From Dirofilaria immitis (taxonomy: Eukaryota > Nematoda > Chromadorea > Rhabditida > Onchocercidae): a stretch of 64,000 nucleotides of DNA. The stretch's first letter is position 1; each line of letters begins with the position of its first letter. Below the pieces are notes generated by a model, which was not told the DNA's origin, ran no database searches, and saw only the letters and a list, made by a program, of their open reading frames with translations. The stretch is taken from the NCBI GenBank assembly GCA_024305405.1, contig JAKNDB010000109.1:1488001-1552000 (forward strand), read 5' to 3'. Below are positions 40,904 to 53,280 of the stretch, one piece after another. The position numbers were made by a program, and so were the translations under genes.

Positions 40904-43439
40904 ATGACGGGAATGCGGTGTCCATATGCTATCCTCACAGCTTGCTCACAGTCACATGCATTCGAAGAAAGACGTTTTACAGTTCCAAATTCGGAAGAAG
41001 AGGCAATGAAGATTGGACGATCAGTTGCACGATGGAAACCTAGTTCGGATAATGCTATCTTTGATTGCAAGGTTAACGACAAAACTACTTACTGATCTAA
41101 TCTTTGAAATAGCTGCGAGATCTTAGTCGTATCTATTATTATCGAGATTATTTCGATAAACATTGCGGATTTAATGTTCCGATGCCTTACAAACTCACTT
41201 TAACGATTTCTCATATTCGATGTTAATGTTAGATTTACGGTGGCATAAGTTATTTAAGGTGTTATCAAGAAATCATGCAGTCTTATGGCATGAGAAAGGT
41301 TGTTTTCTTCTCAAAGATACAAAAAGCAGCAATGGGACGTTTGTTAACAACGACCGGTTATCGAAAAGTGCAGAAGAAAGCTCTCCACGACAGATTTTCT
41401 CCGGTGATATATTACAGTTCGGTGTAGAAATTTCTGAAAATGCTAATAAAGGTACGATTTATATGAACTGTAATTTTATATTAAGCTTCAGATCCATGAA
41501 TAGCCGAATTAAAGTGGCTTATTTTCCTTGTGCGTTAGGATCCCGAATCTCATTTTTCTGATCGTTACAAGGCCCTTCGTAATTTTTTTTGACCTGCTAT
41601 AAAATTGAATGTTTTCAGTGACTCATGGTTGTATCTTAGCTATGATACGTCTTTACGATGCAAATGGTGATGAGGCTTGTCCCCGGATGTTACAGAAATT
41701 AGTGGATATTTGCGAACACATTACAATGATTCCGTGATGTTTCCACTGGTTGATTCCCAACAGCTTTTCCAGCTGCAGCATTATATGCGTGAAGCAATGT
41801 ATCGAGAACGTGCACTCGAGCAAAAGCTTGCAATGTTGGAAAATATTCTTTCCTCTACTGAGCAAGCGGCTGAGTCAAGTTGTCAGGTAATTATCAGCAC
41901 CAAGTTTTGACGAAAACGAGAAGTAATTAGAATAGCTCATTTCTGGAAAAGCACCGAAGCTTGTTCTAAACTGAACTGTGATTGCAAAAAAGTCGCTTTC
42001 CTCACCTGGAGTTATCCCACCTTGAAATAATTTAAAAAATTTTGATCTTTTTTCAGAATAATTTAGTTTGTCTGTGAAATCACGATTTTAATGCTGAACT
42101 ATGTTAAATACAATGAATTTTAAAGTATTTAAGGCATAAAGATAGCACTGACTCATCTCATTTTTAGCATGGCAATTTTAGGCATTAATAAGCGAGGATC
42201 AATTGTTATCCCGAATCGAAATGCTGGAAGGACAGCTTGCACTGTATTCGAAAAATGTTCTTAGTGAAAAAGTGAAAGAGCAGATGAATGACTTGCTTGT
42301 GGATAAAAATAAATTTGAATCGCTTGCAAAAGAATCGTTACGTAGAGCACAGGAAGAACGATATGAAGCTTTGCAGCGACTTGCCGATGTTGAAAGAAGC
42401 TTACTTAATGCTGGTGCGAAATCCTTATTTCCACAGTTCATCTGTAAAGTTAGTAGGAAAACTCGAATTCTTAAGGATGCATTAATTTTTACCTAGTAAC
42501 AATTTACATATAATTCTAGAGGAAGAATCATCGGTTCTGAGACAGCGAGTTGCTGATCTCGAAAATGAACTTTCTGTAGCAGTGGATGCAAATAGCTCGC
42601 TTCGGGAACACGTCTCACAATTAAGAAAGCAATTAAGAGCAATGGAAATCAAGTATGGGGACTTGCAAGACAAGAATTTGTCGGTATGATTTATCCGGGA
42701 AATCCCTAATTTGTTCAGGAAGTTTTTCCCCTAGTTTTAAATAATCAAATCATTTAAAGTCCCTATACATTAAACGCTATTATGGCTTTCATCATGTGGT
42801 GATGTCACTTGAAATTCCAATATTCTGTGTATTCCATCTGCTTGTTTCAGCTTAATTTGCTATGCGAGAAATCGCGTATAAAAGAAAAGACCGACCTAAA
42901 AATATCCGATTCACAATTTCTTAATGCGTCACAAGGAGAAAATGGTAAGTTGATTGATGTCGACTTATAATGGATTGATTTATGCAGTACTGTTTTGCTT
43001 TTAAAATTAAATTTGACATCACTTTCCAAACGTGCAAATATAATACGAAAGCTTTCAGGTTATGCAAAATTATGTGTATGTGATGAAAAAGCCAATCTAT
43101 GCTGGAAGTCAGGTTAGCGCCGCATCAATCCAACTGTGACTTTGCTGTAGGTTTTGAATTTTGGGATGCAAAAACATTCAGTCTAGTTGTCAACAACATT
43201 TGATGTCCTACTTTAAATAGTTAGAAAAATACAAACGTAAAAATAATTGGAAAAATATGAATGCCTGGATGTGAGAACCCGATATTAAGAAAATTTAGGT
43301 ACGTTGCACCTTAATGTCGGATCTTTCATTTCAGGCTTTATTGCTATGCGCTTTACCGCTTTTTTCGATGATGTTTATTGTTTACAGTCTCGGGACAATG
43401 GTTATATCCTCCGTATTAAGCAAGATCAAAAGAGAATAG
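40904..43439 (+). CDS. SLMAP-like FHA-domain, coiled-coil, tail-anchored protein
   Basis: Sarcolemma membrane-associated protein family; the FHA domain binds phosphothreonine (MST kinases) and recruits the STRIPAK phosphatase in the Hippo pathway. Exons: 40904-41071, 41259-41451, 41619-41886, 42182-42413, 42520-42683, 42851-42944, possibly 43059-43112, and 43335-43439. FHA landmarks: [39 protein letters not shown]. Then a coiled coil with ESLRRAQEE and [10 protein letters not shown] as in vertebrate SLMAP. The last exon in one frame gives a hydrophobic tail ([20 protein letters not shown]) then a short basic end: a tail anchor like that of the family. The phase from exon 6 (or 7) to this frame is off by one, so the C-terminal join is unresolved. 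One base is missing in the C-run 41681-41684. At about 360-380 aa it is less than half the length of human SLMAP, lacking much of the coiled coil. Confidence 0.85.
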
Positions 43440-44113
43440 GAAGTACTGATTACTAGATTTTGCTCCACTTTGTAAACTTCTTGTATATTTCACTCATGCG
43501 ACGCAAAAACCAGGAAAAAAAAACCGTTAAATCCTTGATGATTCGTTACATTACTGATGATACGTAAAACTCCAACTGAATTACCGGAGTGATTTGCACT
43601 AAGAACTTTCCAATTTATCCCAGTACTTCATCTCCACATTTGTTGTGCAATTTCCAATAACTTGCAGATTAATGCTTCCCTTCTTATCACTCTCTGTTGC
43701 GAACAGCATTGGAATAACTGGCTAACTCAACGATCCATTTCGAGATCACACGAACAAGTTCAAGAAAGAGCTCGGTGTTTATACTGCTTGTGGACTAATC
43801 ACATGCACTGGCACTGGTTAATTCACAGCATGAATAAAACGAGGATCAACTTATAATCATAGAATGGAGCGATAATCAACCCATAATCATATGGAGTTCC
43901 GGGATAATACAGTCAAGTCCATCCTTCTGAAACCTGTATTATCGAAAAAATAATTGCGCATGGTTTATAAAAGTTGAAGGAATAGAAAATATAAAATATT
44001 AAGCTTCAAAATTTTTATCAAATACAAATGACAACATCTATAACAATCCACATATTATACGTCTGCAACATCCAACACCAGCTGACATGACCTCATCAAA
44101 ATAACGAATGCGC
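43440..44113. other. Convergent 3' intergenic region (SLMAP / DRP-1)
   Basis: 674 bases between two genes that end facing each other. Holds both 3' UTRs; no gene or strong hairpin seen. Confidence 0.5.
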
Positions 44114-47100
44114 TCACCAAATCTGAGTTTCACGAACTTCACTAATTATATTACTTGCTTTATTGAGCGCCTAAAAATTACTTGTTCAATTATCATGTCT
44201 CTATAGAGAAAGTTGAGCTGTGAAAGTATATTGAAATTCTAGATGAAGGAATAACATACGTTAAGCATCTCAGCTGCTTCCTTTCTCCTTTGAGCCATAA
44301 CTGGACTTTCAGTCAATAATTCCTCAATTACTTCACGTTTATATAGTTGTTGTACGAGCTCACTTTGCAAATTATCCTGGAAAATAGTGAAACTGTCTCA
44401 TATCCAAGCAAAATTCATAGTAAGACTATCCATTTTCTTCTGACAAATAATGACATTTAAAGCAAAGTTCTGCAATCTAAAATTTATGAAAATTAATATT
44501 TCACATGAAAATATAAGAAAAAGGAATTTGACGTACGCGAACATAATTTACTAGAAAATGCATAATAGCTTTGGGTACTGTATCCTGAACATTCTTCCTG
44601 ACAATCAAGAAATAACATCGAATGAGTCGTTCTGCAAAAATATGCAGCATTCTCTCTAATAAAAAACAATAGCAGTGAATCAGAAGTTTATAGATGTATT
44701 CATGGGGATATCAGAAAAAAAAGGAAATAACCATTGAGAGCCGAAACTAATTGATTTAGAATTTTTAGCAATGAAGATGTATCCAGCGATATAAGAAATA
44801 ATGAATCAAGGAACTGAATGCATAGGTGCTACAACCATAAAGAACTTGCCTAAAGATGAATTACTAGAATTATCCAGTAATTCAGTGCAGTATGTCTAAG
44901 GGTGGTATGACTACATGTCAGGTACGACCCTGTAGCCTTACCGAAAAAAGGTTCATGATGAATCATAATCGTTCTACACAATGTATCGACAGATTTAACA
45001 GTTTCGTAACCAAACAATATGACAAATGAGTCAAGCAGCTTACCTATTATTTGGCAATCTTTCTGCTCACGAGCGGTCAACTTTCGTGTGATTGTTTTTT
45101 CTGGCACTTCTGGCAAAAAACTCACAGGTTTGCGAGCTGAAACCGCTGAAACAATAATACTAATATAATAGCAGTGTGACAGATGATCCAACAACAGTAC
45201 CAACATTTGAGACAAGATACTGCAGTTTGATACATTTGAGGTGATTTAATTGTTGATAATATACGTTGCGTTATGTTTTCCTTTGTATCTAACGGTCACG
45301 AGTAAGATATTCAACGAAACAGACAACACATAAAAAGACTTTTTGAAAATAATATATTTTGAAATAACATTTAAGACTTTAAAAATTATGGGAGTAGAAA
45401 TTTTTGCGTTCGAAATAGATAATACAATAGCTCCGAAAATTTTCAGAAAACTCACGCGACAGAACTGACTCTTTATCTTTCGTATTCCCACCGAAAAACC
45501 AACCGGTGAAAGTTGAAATCTCGGTTGAATTCTAAAATTCTCATACATAACTGTGTTAGAATGATTAGCATATACAATAACTGCTCATGAAACTATTGCA
45601 AGATCAAATAGCAAACGAATACATACTCCATTAAATTTCCTACAGTAATAAGGTTCAATAGTTCTACGAGCTTTATTCCATATGATTTTTCTAGCACAGC
45701 TTGAAATTTTTTTTCTTTGTTCATTATGCAAGATTAATCTCGGTGAATGAACAGTGACAAAAAGTAAAGACACAATAAGGCAAGAATACCACATAAGAAA
45801 AAGCAGTCAACGGGTAATTTAAGAATTCTTGCCTGTGTTCCGACTGAACTTCCAACTGAAGACGATACACCCGCACCCTAAAACAATAAAAATAGAAAGA
45901 GCTGGTAAAAGACTATATTGGAAAGTATAGTGAAAGATCTATAATTTTATGCAAAATTAAAATACCGTAGAATTCTCGTGTACTTTATGCAGTGGTGTTT
46001 CAGTTTGTGAACCGCGTTTCATAGATCGTTTCGAATCATCGTCGACGCAGACGTGCTCCTGAATTATCTCGATTGAACGAATTCTTTTAGTAAAATGAAT
46101 AAGAGATATAATTCAGCAGTCGTTAAATCTTTAATTTTACCATATGAAATTTTTTAAAAGGATGAGCTGAAAATAAGTCACAAGAAGAATTTCACAAGCG
46201 ACACATAATTTTCAAACATAACAAACAACTGAAATGCTTTTTTGCCGACAAATACAAGTTTCTGTACCTTCCCACATCTTTTTAAGCAACGCCAACTTTC
46301 AATATACTAGATCATTAGAGTAGTTGGGGAAATAGCTTGCTTATTATAGAGCAGTTGTTCGGTTATTTTTCCGAGCAATTAAATGGAAGTAAAAAATAAA
46401 CCTTTAACAGATTGCCAAGTGATGCATCAGCGAATTCTGGATGTTTCGTATTAATATATGCAAGTTCAATTGCCACCAAATTTTCAACAATTTCATTCGT
46501 TGGCTTTAAACGACTTTTCAGGACATTGCTTACCACTTCATTTATTTTGTCGTACAACCGAGGAAACCTTTGCATTTCCTGCTAAAAATGAGAAATCTAT
46601 GGCAATCTTAATTAATGCTCTTGGCGGCATGGAGTCGAATTCAGTAACGATGAAAAAGTTAAGGCAAAACTTGAGTATTACCTACAGTGTTAACATGAGT
46701 ATTATTTCCGATAAACATGGAAGTGCTGTTAATTGGATTTATGAATACTAATAGCTCTATTGCTAGCAAAGCTATATCAGTAGTACATTATATTTCACTA
46801 CAACCTCAACTAGAGTAATTCTCCTATCCCATATATAAAAATTATAAAAACTTTTACTAACAAGGAAGAAAATAAAAACCCATCTATGTATAGATAAAAA
46901 TAGTGCTATCAATCATCATTACAATAAGTATGTGGTATACACTGCTAAAATATAGCGCTAATACCAATATTATTAATGTATTAAAAATGTATAAAGTCTT
47001 TAACAAAAAGCTTCTAATTTTTATTGATATTTTTATCATCGTTAAAACCAATTTTTACTCTTTATCTTAATTTTTAGCTGCTGAAACCTTTAATTATTCA

Positions 47101-50100
47101 TCCCCTTTTATGGATCCTAAGTTCACTTTCTATTGAAATAGCCAATATTCTTACTATTTTCAACGAAAATTATAGAAAGTTCAACAAACACACTCATTAT
47201 ATGAATTTGCATATTAGGGCTGCTTTCCTTTAGCACTTTTTATAGACATATGAACCAAAAATAAATCTCTATAAACACTAACGTTACTACCCTGTTTCTC
47301 TCCACAAGCAAGCTTTTCATGTTTATTCCGAGATAAATCTTATTTGATAACTAATTTATAACAACTACCTGAGGTTGCCGCCCATCATATTTGCATATTT
47401 ACCAGTGATATAACTAAGCCAAATATCGTTATTTATTGACCAGTAGCCTAATGGATTATTTTTCATCTCTATAAGTGCTTTTTTTTGTACGCCTAAACTT
47501 TTCATTCTAATTAGTGGTCAAATTATTCAGATATCTGTCTTAGCCAACTTATTAACTAATATAGTAATAATACAGTCTTTCAGCCTATTTGGAGTTTATC
47601 AGAGAAATATCCAACTGCATTTAAACATTACTAAAGTGCTGCCATTATCAGCATGAGATGATATCGACGTGGGAACTAATCATTACGAAAAAAGAATTTT
47701 GAATATAATTTTAAAAATTAAGAAACTGGGAACGAATTTTTCTTTTTGACTTCGTTTTCGATTAAAGTTTTGAAGAAGTAAAACATATTAAAATAATCAA
47801 ACCTGGGTATGAATGCCACAATGTTGCACAATTCGTTGCAATTCTTCATGCACAAGTTCCACGCAACGCAAGCTGGGCTCTTCCAGTCGGCGAATTTGTT
47901 TTTTACCAACAATTCAAAACTTACTTCGGGTACAAAAAGAGCTGGTCGAGGACCCTATAAAATTACTGTTAGCAAGAGTCATTTTAAATCCAAGAAAAAA
48001 CTAAGTTAATATGTATTTTTTTGCTTTAAAAAACTACCGTTGCATTGCGTATTGCTGTCAATATATCAAGTTGCGTTAAATCACCCAATGGATCAATTGA
48101 TTCTAGAACTCGACCAAATGTTTCATGGAAAATATAACATATGCGTGCTCCACCACACCTGTAATATTAAAAATAAAAAAACGCTGAAAACATTCTAACA
48201 GTAATATACCTAACTGAATATACAACAAAAGACAAAAAGGAAAACTAACAGCTCAGAAGTTTCGATATTCCTCGATGTACCTTCAATTGTCGTAGTGTAC
48301 GCAGTTGCAAAACGTGTTATAATTTGAAGCAGTGTGCTTCCATAATCCTGCACAGGCTCTCCGTATGAGTTAAGCAGAGTTTGACATTGCGCTATCAAAA
48401 CATTCACTCGCATTTTCAGCTGTGGGAGACATTCTCGTATATGGTGCATTAGTAACTAAAAAAATTTTCTCGCATAAATGATGTCATAGTAATTTTAATT
48501 CGAAAAAATGTATACCATATAAAATAAACAATACTTCTACTATTCAATGGAGATAAAAGTTGCCAGAAAAATCCGAAAAAGATGAGTAAAATTAAGAAAT
48601 TACACTAAAAGTAGCATACCGTTTCTTCTATATAAATATACATGATTGAGGAAACTTACTCCTCGTAACAACAACCATTATTAATCGTAAAATTTCAACA
48701 GAAACGAAAATAAATCTAATCTTTTTAATTAGAATGATTTTTTAGACCATATGTTACAGTCTCTTCTGTAATAAGCATTAATTTCTTAATACTGCAGAAA
48801 TATTAATACAACTAATATTTCGAACAAAAATTTAGGAGAAAACTCAAAGTGAAATGGAAATTACTCTATTGAGTGTTTTCGATAAATATGGAATTCCATT
48901 CCTGCTTGCTAATGTAGGATACTTTCGTTGCAGAAATGACTGTTCATCACGTAAACAGTCATCGATCGGTTTTTTGTTCATGATATCCGCTTGTGACCTA
49001 AAGCATGTCTATTTTTCTGCTATTTGCAAATTATAATATAACAGGTACGGGAACGAATTAATAATAATTATTCAGAAATATCAGTTAACCTATTTACAAC
49101 TCCTATAATGCCAAGCTTCACTGGAACAACACGTCCGAGAAGAACTTCCATGGCATCAGTGCCATGATCCATCAGGTCAAGTTTAGTGAGTACAGCAAGT
49201 GTCCGACAACCTATAATTCAACTTAATATTAAAAACAGAAGGAACAGTTGCTGGATTCCACAGCACTTCAAGGGTCATTCTACATAATAATGATGCGAAA
49301 ATAAGCAAAGAAAAGCGTCACCTTCTGGATCGACCTCTCTTGCTAATTTTAATGGTTCTGAAGTGGCAAAATCTTGATTTGCTGGTGTCACGGCAAGAAT
49401 AATGGAATTTGGATTCCCTATATAATTCATAATTAGGTCCCGAACTTGAACCTAAAAGTTTGCCATTATCCTGGATAAATTAATCGGGAATTGAGATATG
49501 AAATTTAATTTGTGTTTAAATGACTTCCACTTACTCAGAAATACTATCATAGTTTAATATTCTACTACCACCGCTGTAAACATCAACCACTTTGACTGCA
49601 GAGAAATAAGATGAAAATTTATGACTTATCCGTACCTCAATATCCGTAGGCTGATCACCCACTGGCAATTTTGTCATTCCGGGTAAATCTATGAGCGTTA
49701 AATTAACTACATTAGGTGAACAAATTTTAAGATTGATTGGCATTCCAGATATTCCCTGAAAAAATCCATTAATTTGTAGATACATAAGAAAATATAACGA
49801 TAGTGATTCCTAGTTAAAAGCCAAATAAAATTTTACTTTGTTTTTTCCTGTGACTCTCTCCGTTTCAAGCTCGATTTCTTGCCTTACTTCATCAAAATCT
49901 GTGAAAATCTTTTCTTTCAAGTGACCAAATACAGCCCAATCAGTTGCATGTATCGTTATACCTGATATTATTCTTTTTAACAGATGAAAAGATGTAACAT
50001 AGATTACAACGATATTTCAAATTAAGGCGCAGTAGAAAAAGTCAAGATCGTACCTTTATCAGTAATTCTAGCTTCTCTATCATCCATAAGTACATTGATA

Positions 50101-50379
50101 AGCTGCAAAATCAACGGTCGCCTGGTAACAATACCAGCCCCACGAGGTAGAAAATCCCGGCCGACGATACCTTCTAAGACAGAACTTTTACCTGCACTCT
50201 GCAAAAGCAAATAGTGCAATCACAAATTGAAAGCACAACAGTAAACAAATCAACAGTTTAAAATATTGAACCTGTGAACCAACGACGACAATCTGCGGCA
50301 ATTGTATTTCTGCCTCACGCGTGCCAATTGCAGAAAAAACCTCTTGTAACTTATTGATAACGGGAATAAGTGATTCCAT
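44114..50379 (-). CDS. drp-1: DRP-1, dynamin-related GTPase of mitochondrial fission
   Basis: Cytosolic dynamin-family GTPase that oligomerises on mitochondria and peroxisomes and constricts them. Start ATG 50379 ([12 protein letters not shown], the family N-terminus). Exons seen: 50379-50272, 50198-50054, about 49962-49838, 49756-49637, 49454-49321, 49211-49090, 49030-48862, 48446-48250, 48160-48038, 47956-47803, 46575-46400, 46060-45965, 45880-45835, 45147-45050, 44631-44537, 44377-44261, 44171-44114. GTPase motifs: P-loop GSQSAGKSS (split by intron 1), switch region ending [37 protein letters not shown]. Stalk: [34 protein letters not shown]. Variable B-insert region in small exons, then the GTPase effector domain [20 protein letters not shown] and the SEVRETQIW end. 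The 1.2 kb intron at 46576-47802 is the largest. Frame is intact where checked. A possible N-terminal extension is listed separately. Confidence 0.94.
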
Positions 50380-50854
50380 GAATATCCTGAAAAGATAGTT
50401 ATAAACTAATGGCATACTTACACAATAAGAAAACCATTTAATTCATATTGATATCCACAATGCCAGTGCACCAAGAAAACGCAAGAATAGAGAATCCAGA
50501 TAATATAACAAATTAATCACAAGTGCAAGTATTACAGGTCAATTTAAATCGTTTACTTCTTGCAAAATATCAGGGCTGACCAATGAAGTTCAAATAAATT
50601 TATCTCAATAAATGAGATGAGATTAAGTGCCATTACAAAACAGATAAGATACATAGATAGCGCTGTTCACCAAATAAAAATAAAAGAAAAAACGGACAAA
50701 TTGCTCAAAAAATACAGAGACAGACATCAATGCTAAATATACAGAAGGGGAAGACACACAATAGAATACAAGTGCTAACAGAATAAATTCCAAACATTTT
50801 TTTAAAATTTTTCATTCTTATTTATCCAAATGCTTGCAATTTGAATAAACTTAC

Positions 50855-51636
50855 TGGCTATTTTTTAAGAGATTTTCGTTCGTAGCCGTTAAATTCGATT
50901 TCGTCAAGGGCGTTTTGGTTGTGTTTCCCACTGCTACATTACCGACAGCGTTATTGTTTTGGATGGTACAAGGAGGCAATTCAGTGCTTCTGTGATTCGA
51001 CACTTCCTCCGTTTTGATTTTCCTGTAAACCACAAGAAAGAGAAATCTTTTTCATTCCAATTTCTTACAACAATACCGACATTTCATTAATGTGCAATGG
51101 AGTTTTAAGAAAGTTACGCTATCATTCGCAATGATTGTCCCACGTAAGTAGTGTATGTGACAAAAGTCGTACACGATAGAATTATGAACATTTCGCAGCA
51201 AATTGTCATTTAATCTATTTAATTTATCTGTTTTATCAGCACTTTGTGTGAGGTAAGCGAAAATGTGGTATTCTAATTTATTTTTCCTGTAGCAAGGAAA
51301 TCACACATAATCAACTTACAAAGTAAATAGGATGACCTGTGCGGTATTACTGAAAATTTATTGAAAAAGTGAAGTAATTTCGTAATCTCAACGTCGAAGT
51401 GGCAAGATACGACAAATTTATGGGACGAAAAGCGCACCATCACGTAAAATTCAAACAACTGAGTGCCGCTCTAATTTCACAAATTGAGCGATAGCGGTCA
51501 GCCGCAGAATGTTCTATTACCACTTGTAGCATGTACTATTCTATCTTGAATGGTAGATCTCGAATGATTGTTAGAGATGGAGTTGTAAGTGGTTGGGCTA
51601 TATGCGCTTACGTTACAAATATACATGTTAACTTCA
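50855..51636 (-). CDS. Possible upstream coding exons joining in frame to DRP-1
   Basis: Exon 51022-50855 lies between a TTTACAG acceptor and a consensus GTAAGT donor and is open throughout: about 55 residues, polar and Ser/Thr/Asn-rich (KIKTEEVSNHRSTELPP... ending NENLLKNSQ). Spliced to the acceptor before 50386 it reads through CAG ATA TTC into the ATG of DRP-1. A candidate first exon at 51637-51612 (ATG AAG TTA ACA ..., donor GTAAGC) joins it in phase. Together they would add about 66 residues before the normal DRP-1 start. Known DRP-1 orthologues start at the internal methionine, so this may instead be 5' UTR of an alternative transcript, or a small exon of another gene. Confidence 0.35.
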
Positions 51637-51637
51637 T

Positions 51638-53276
51638 AAGGTAGTTTTACTGGAAATTGCGACGAAACAGAGGATGATTGGACGATACATATATTAACCA
51701 CAGCAAACTGTAATTGTGTTCACTGAAATATCAAGAGGTCAAATTTAAAAATAATGTTACAAAAGAATTCAATTTGACAATTAGGATCAGAATTTTTCTC
51801 CCCACTTATGCTCTCCACTTAGAGCATGTTACCGGATTAGCTGATTTCATGTTAGCCCCAACTATAAGAGCAGAGTAGCTATATTTATCAAACTCATTCT
51901 GATTTCTCTTAATTGATTGCGCGAATGTACTGGTGAACGGTTGTGTCAGTGTTATTCTGCTGGTAAGAACCGAGTTGACTTATTGTATCAGGGGGAAGAT
52001 GATTTTATATATACGCATTATATCATCTCTATTCTTCCATTATTCGTTGCTATATAATTAGGATGGGTATTAAAAGAACTGGGGATAGAGAGAGAAGGAA
52101 ATGGGGTTCCTTAAATACGTGCATTGAAATCCAATAGAGTGATGGATGATCTCTAACTTTATTCATAAGTCATTCCTGATGATTTGTGAAATGGTGAAAT
52201 GTGGAGAGAAATAGAGAGAAAATAAAAAGGATCCTGAAATGTATGGATTGAGATCCCGTAAATTTATAGCTGATTTCCAACTTTAGATTACTCCCTATGA
52301 TCTGAGGAATAATGAAGGACCTTAGTTCTGATAGTCCTAAAAATTTATCCATTGGGAATGTTGCCAAAAACTTTGGATTTGGCTTGAAGTACAAAGAACA
52401 AAGAATAGTTTACGAAAATGAGTAAAATGTAAAGTTTTAATGCGGGTTAAAACGGAAAATTTCTGTGATGTCATCTGGGATATTTACTCTATTGTATTTT
52501 TCTAAAAATGTCATGTCTTAGAATTTTTTTTTCTGCAAATTTACTGTGCAAGAATTCTGCCAACGATAATGGCTTATAAATCATTTCAGAAGCTTCAGAG
52601 ATCGTTTCAGAAGCTTCTTATCAGCTGCTGGGTAAGCACATTGTCGTACTATAAGAGAATGATGTTACATTGATAAATAAATCAAATACAGTCAACGTTT
52701 CTATGACATTATCTTTGCTTACTTAATTCAGTACTGATTGCATTTATTCTTCATTTTAGTCTTTGTACCATATTACTTACCGGATTCGTATCGTGCTTTC
52801 CAGGATTTTGTGGTGTATAGAAGGTCAATCAATTTACCTCCATATCTTAAGAAGTCTTAGATATTGGTTTGTTCATCGTTTTTTTTTATTAAATTATTTG
52901 CGATAATTATGTACTTATGCGATTATTTATCAAATTTCAAGCATTACATGATGTAGAATGTCAATAATGCTGCTTGCTTTGAGTAGTAAAGTTTATAAGA
53001 CTAATATAGAAGAGTGCGGATAGTTCGTGAACAAACCTGAGATAGGTGTTGATAAGATTTGCCTACTGTTTAAAAATTAAAATCGGATAAAGGATAAAGA
53101 TTTCCAGAGAGTAGAAACATGGTAACATATAGATTCTGCACTATTAAATGCCCTTTACACACTAAGTTAAGAGGCTAGTTGTTCTGACTACCCGGCCCGG
53201 TATTCATGATTATATTAATTCAGGAAAAAATGGGTGATGCCATGCTTGTTAAAAGAGACCTGTTTCGATCGATGAA
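51638..53276. promoter_or_regulatory. Divergent intergenic region between DRP-1 and DCP1, with a 117-bp tandem duplication
   Basis: 1.6 kb of non-coding DNA. Two diverged copies of a roughly 117-base unit lie head to tail at 52083-52199 and 52200-52316 (shared landmarks: GAGAGA, a T-CATT/GTATG-ATTGA block, GATxx-CTCTAACTTTA/TTCCAACTTTA, CCT-ATGAT-TG-GAA). A short direct repeat TTTCAGAAGCTTC occurs twice at 52586-52620. An acceptor-like ATTCAG (AG at 53222-53223) precedes DCP1. Confidence 0.5.
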
Positions 53277-53280
53277 ATGA
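53230..53280 (+). other. Upstream ORF overlapping the DCP1 start as ATGA
   Basis: If the transcript begins at the acceptor at 53222-53223, the first AUG is at 53230 in a GAAAAAATGG context. It opens 16 codons (MGDAMLVKRDLFRSMK) and stops at 53278-53280, overlapping the DCP1 ATG at 53277. That arrangement permits termination-reinitiation. Because the window shows many one-base losses, a missing A at 53275-53277 would instead fuse it in frame to DCP1 as an N-terminal extension. Confidence 0.45.

Noticed and set aside
48854..49036. Plus-strand ORF inside DRP-1
   Set aside because: It is the antisense shadow of the DRP-1 exon containing [14 protein letters not shown].
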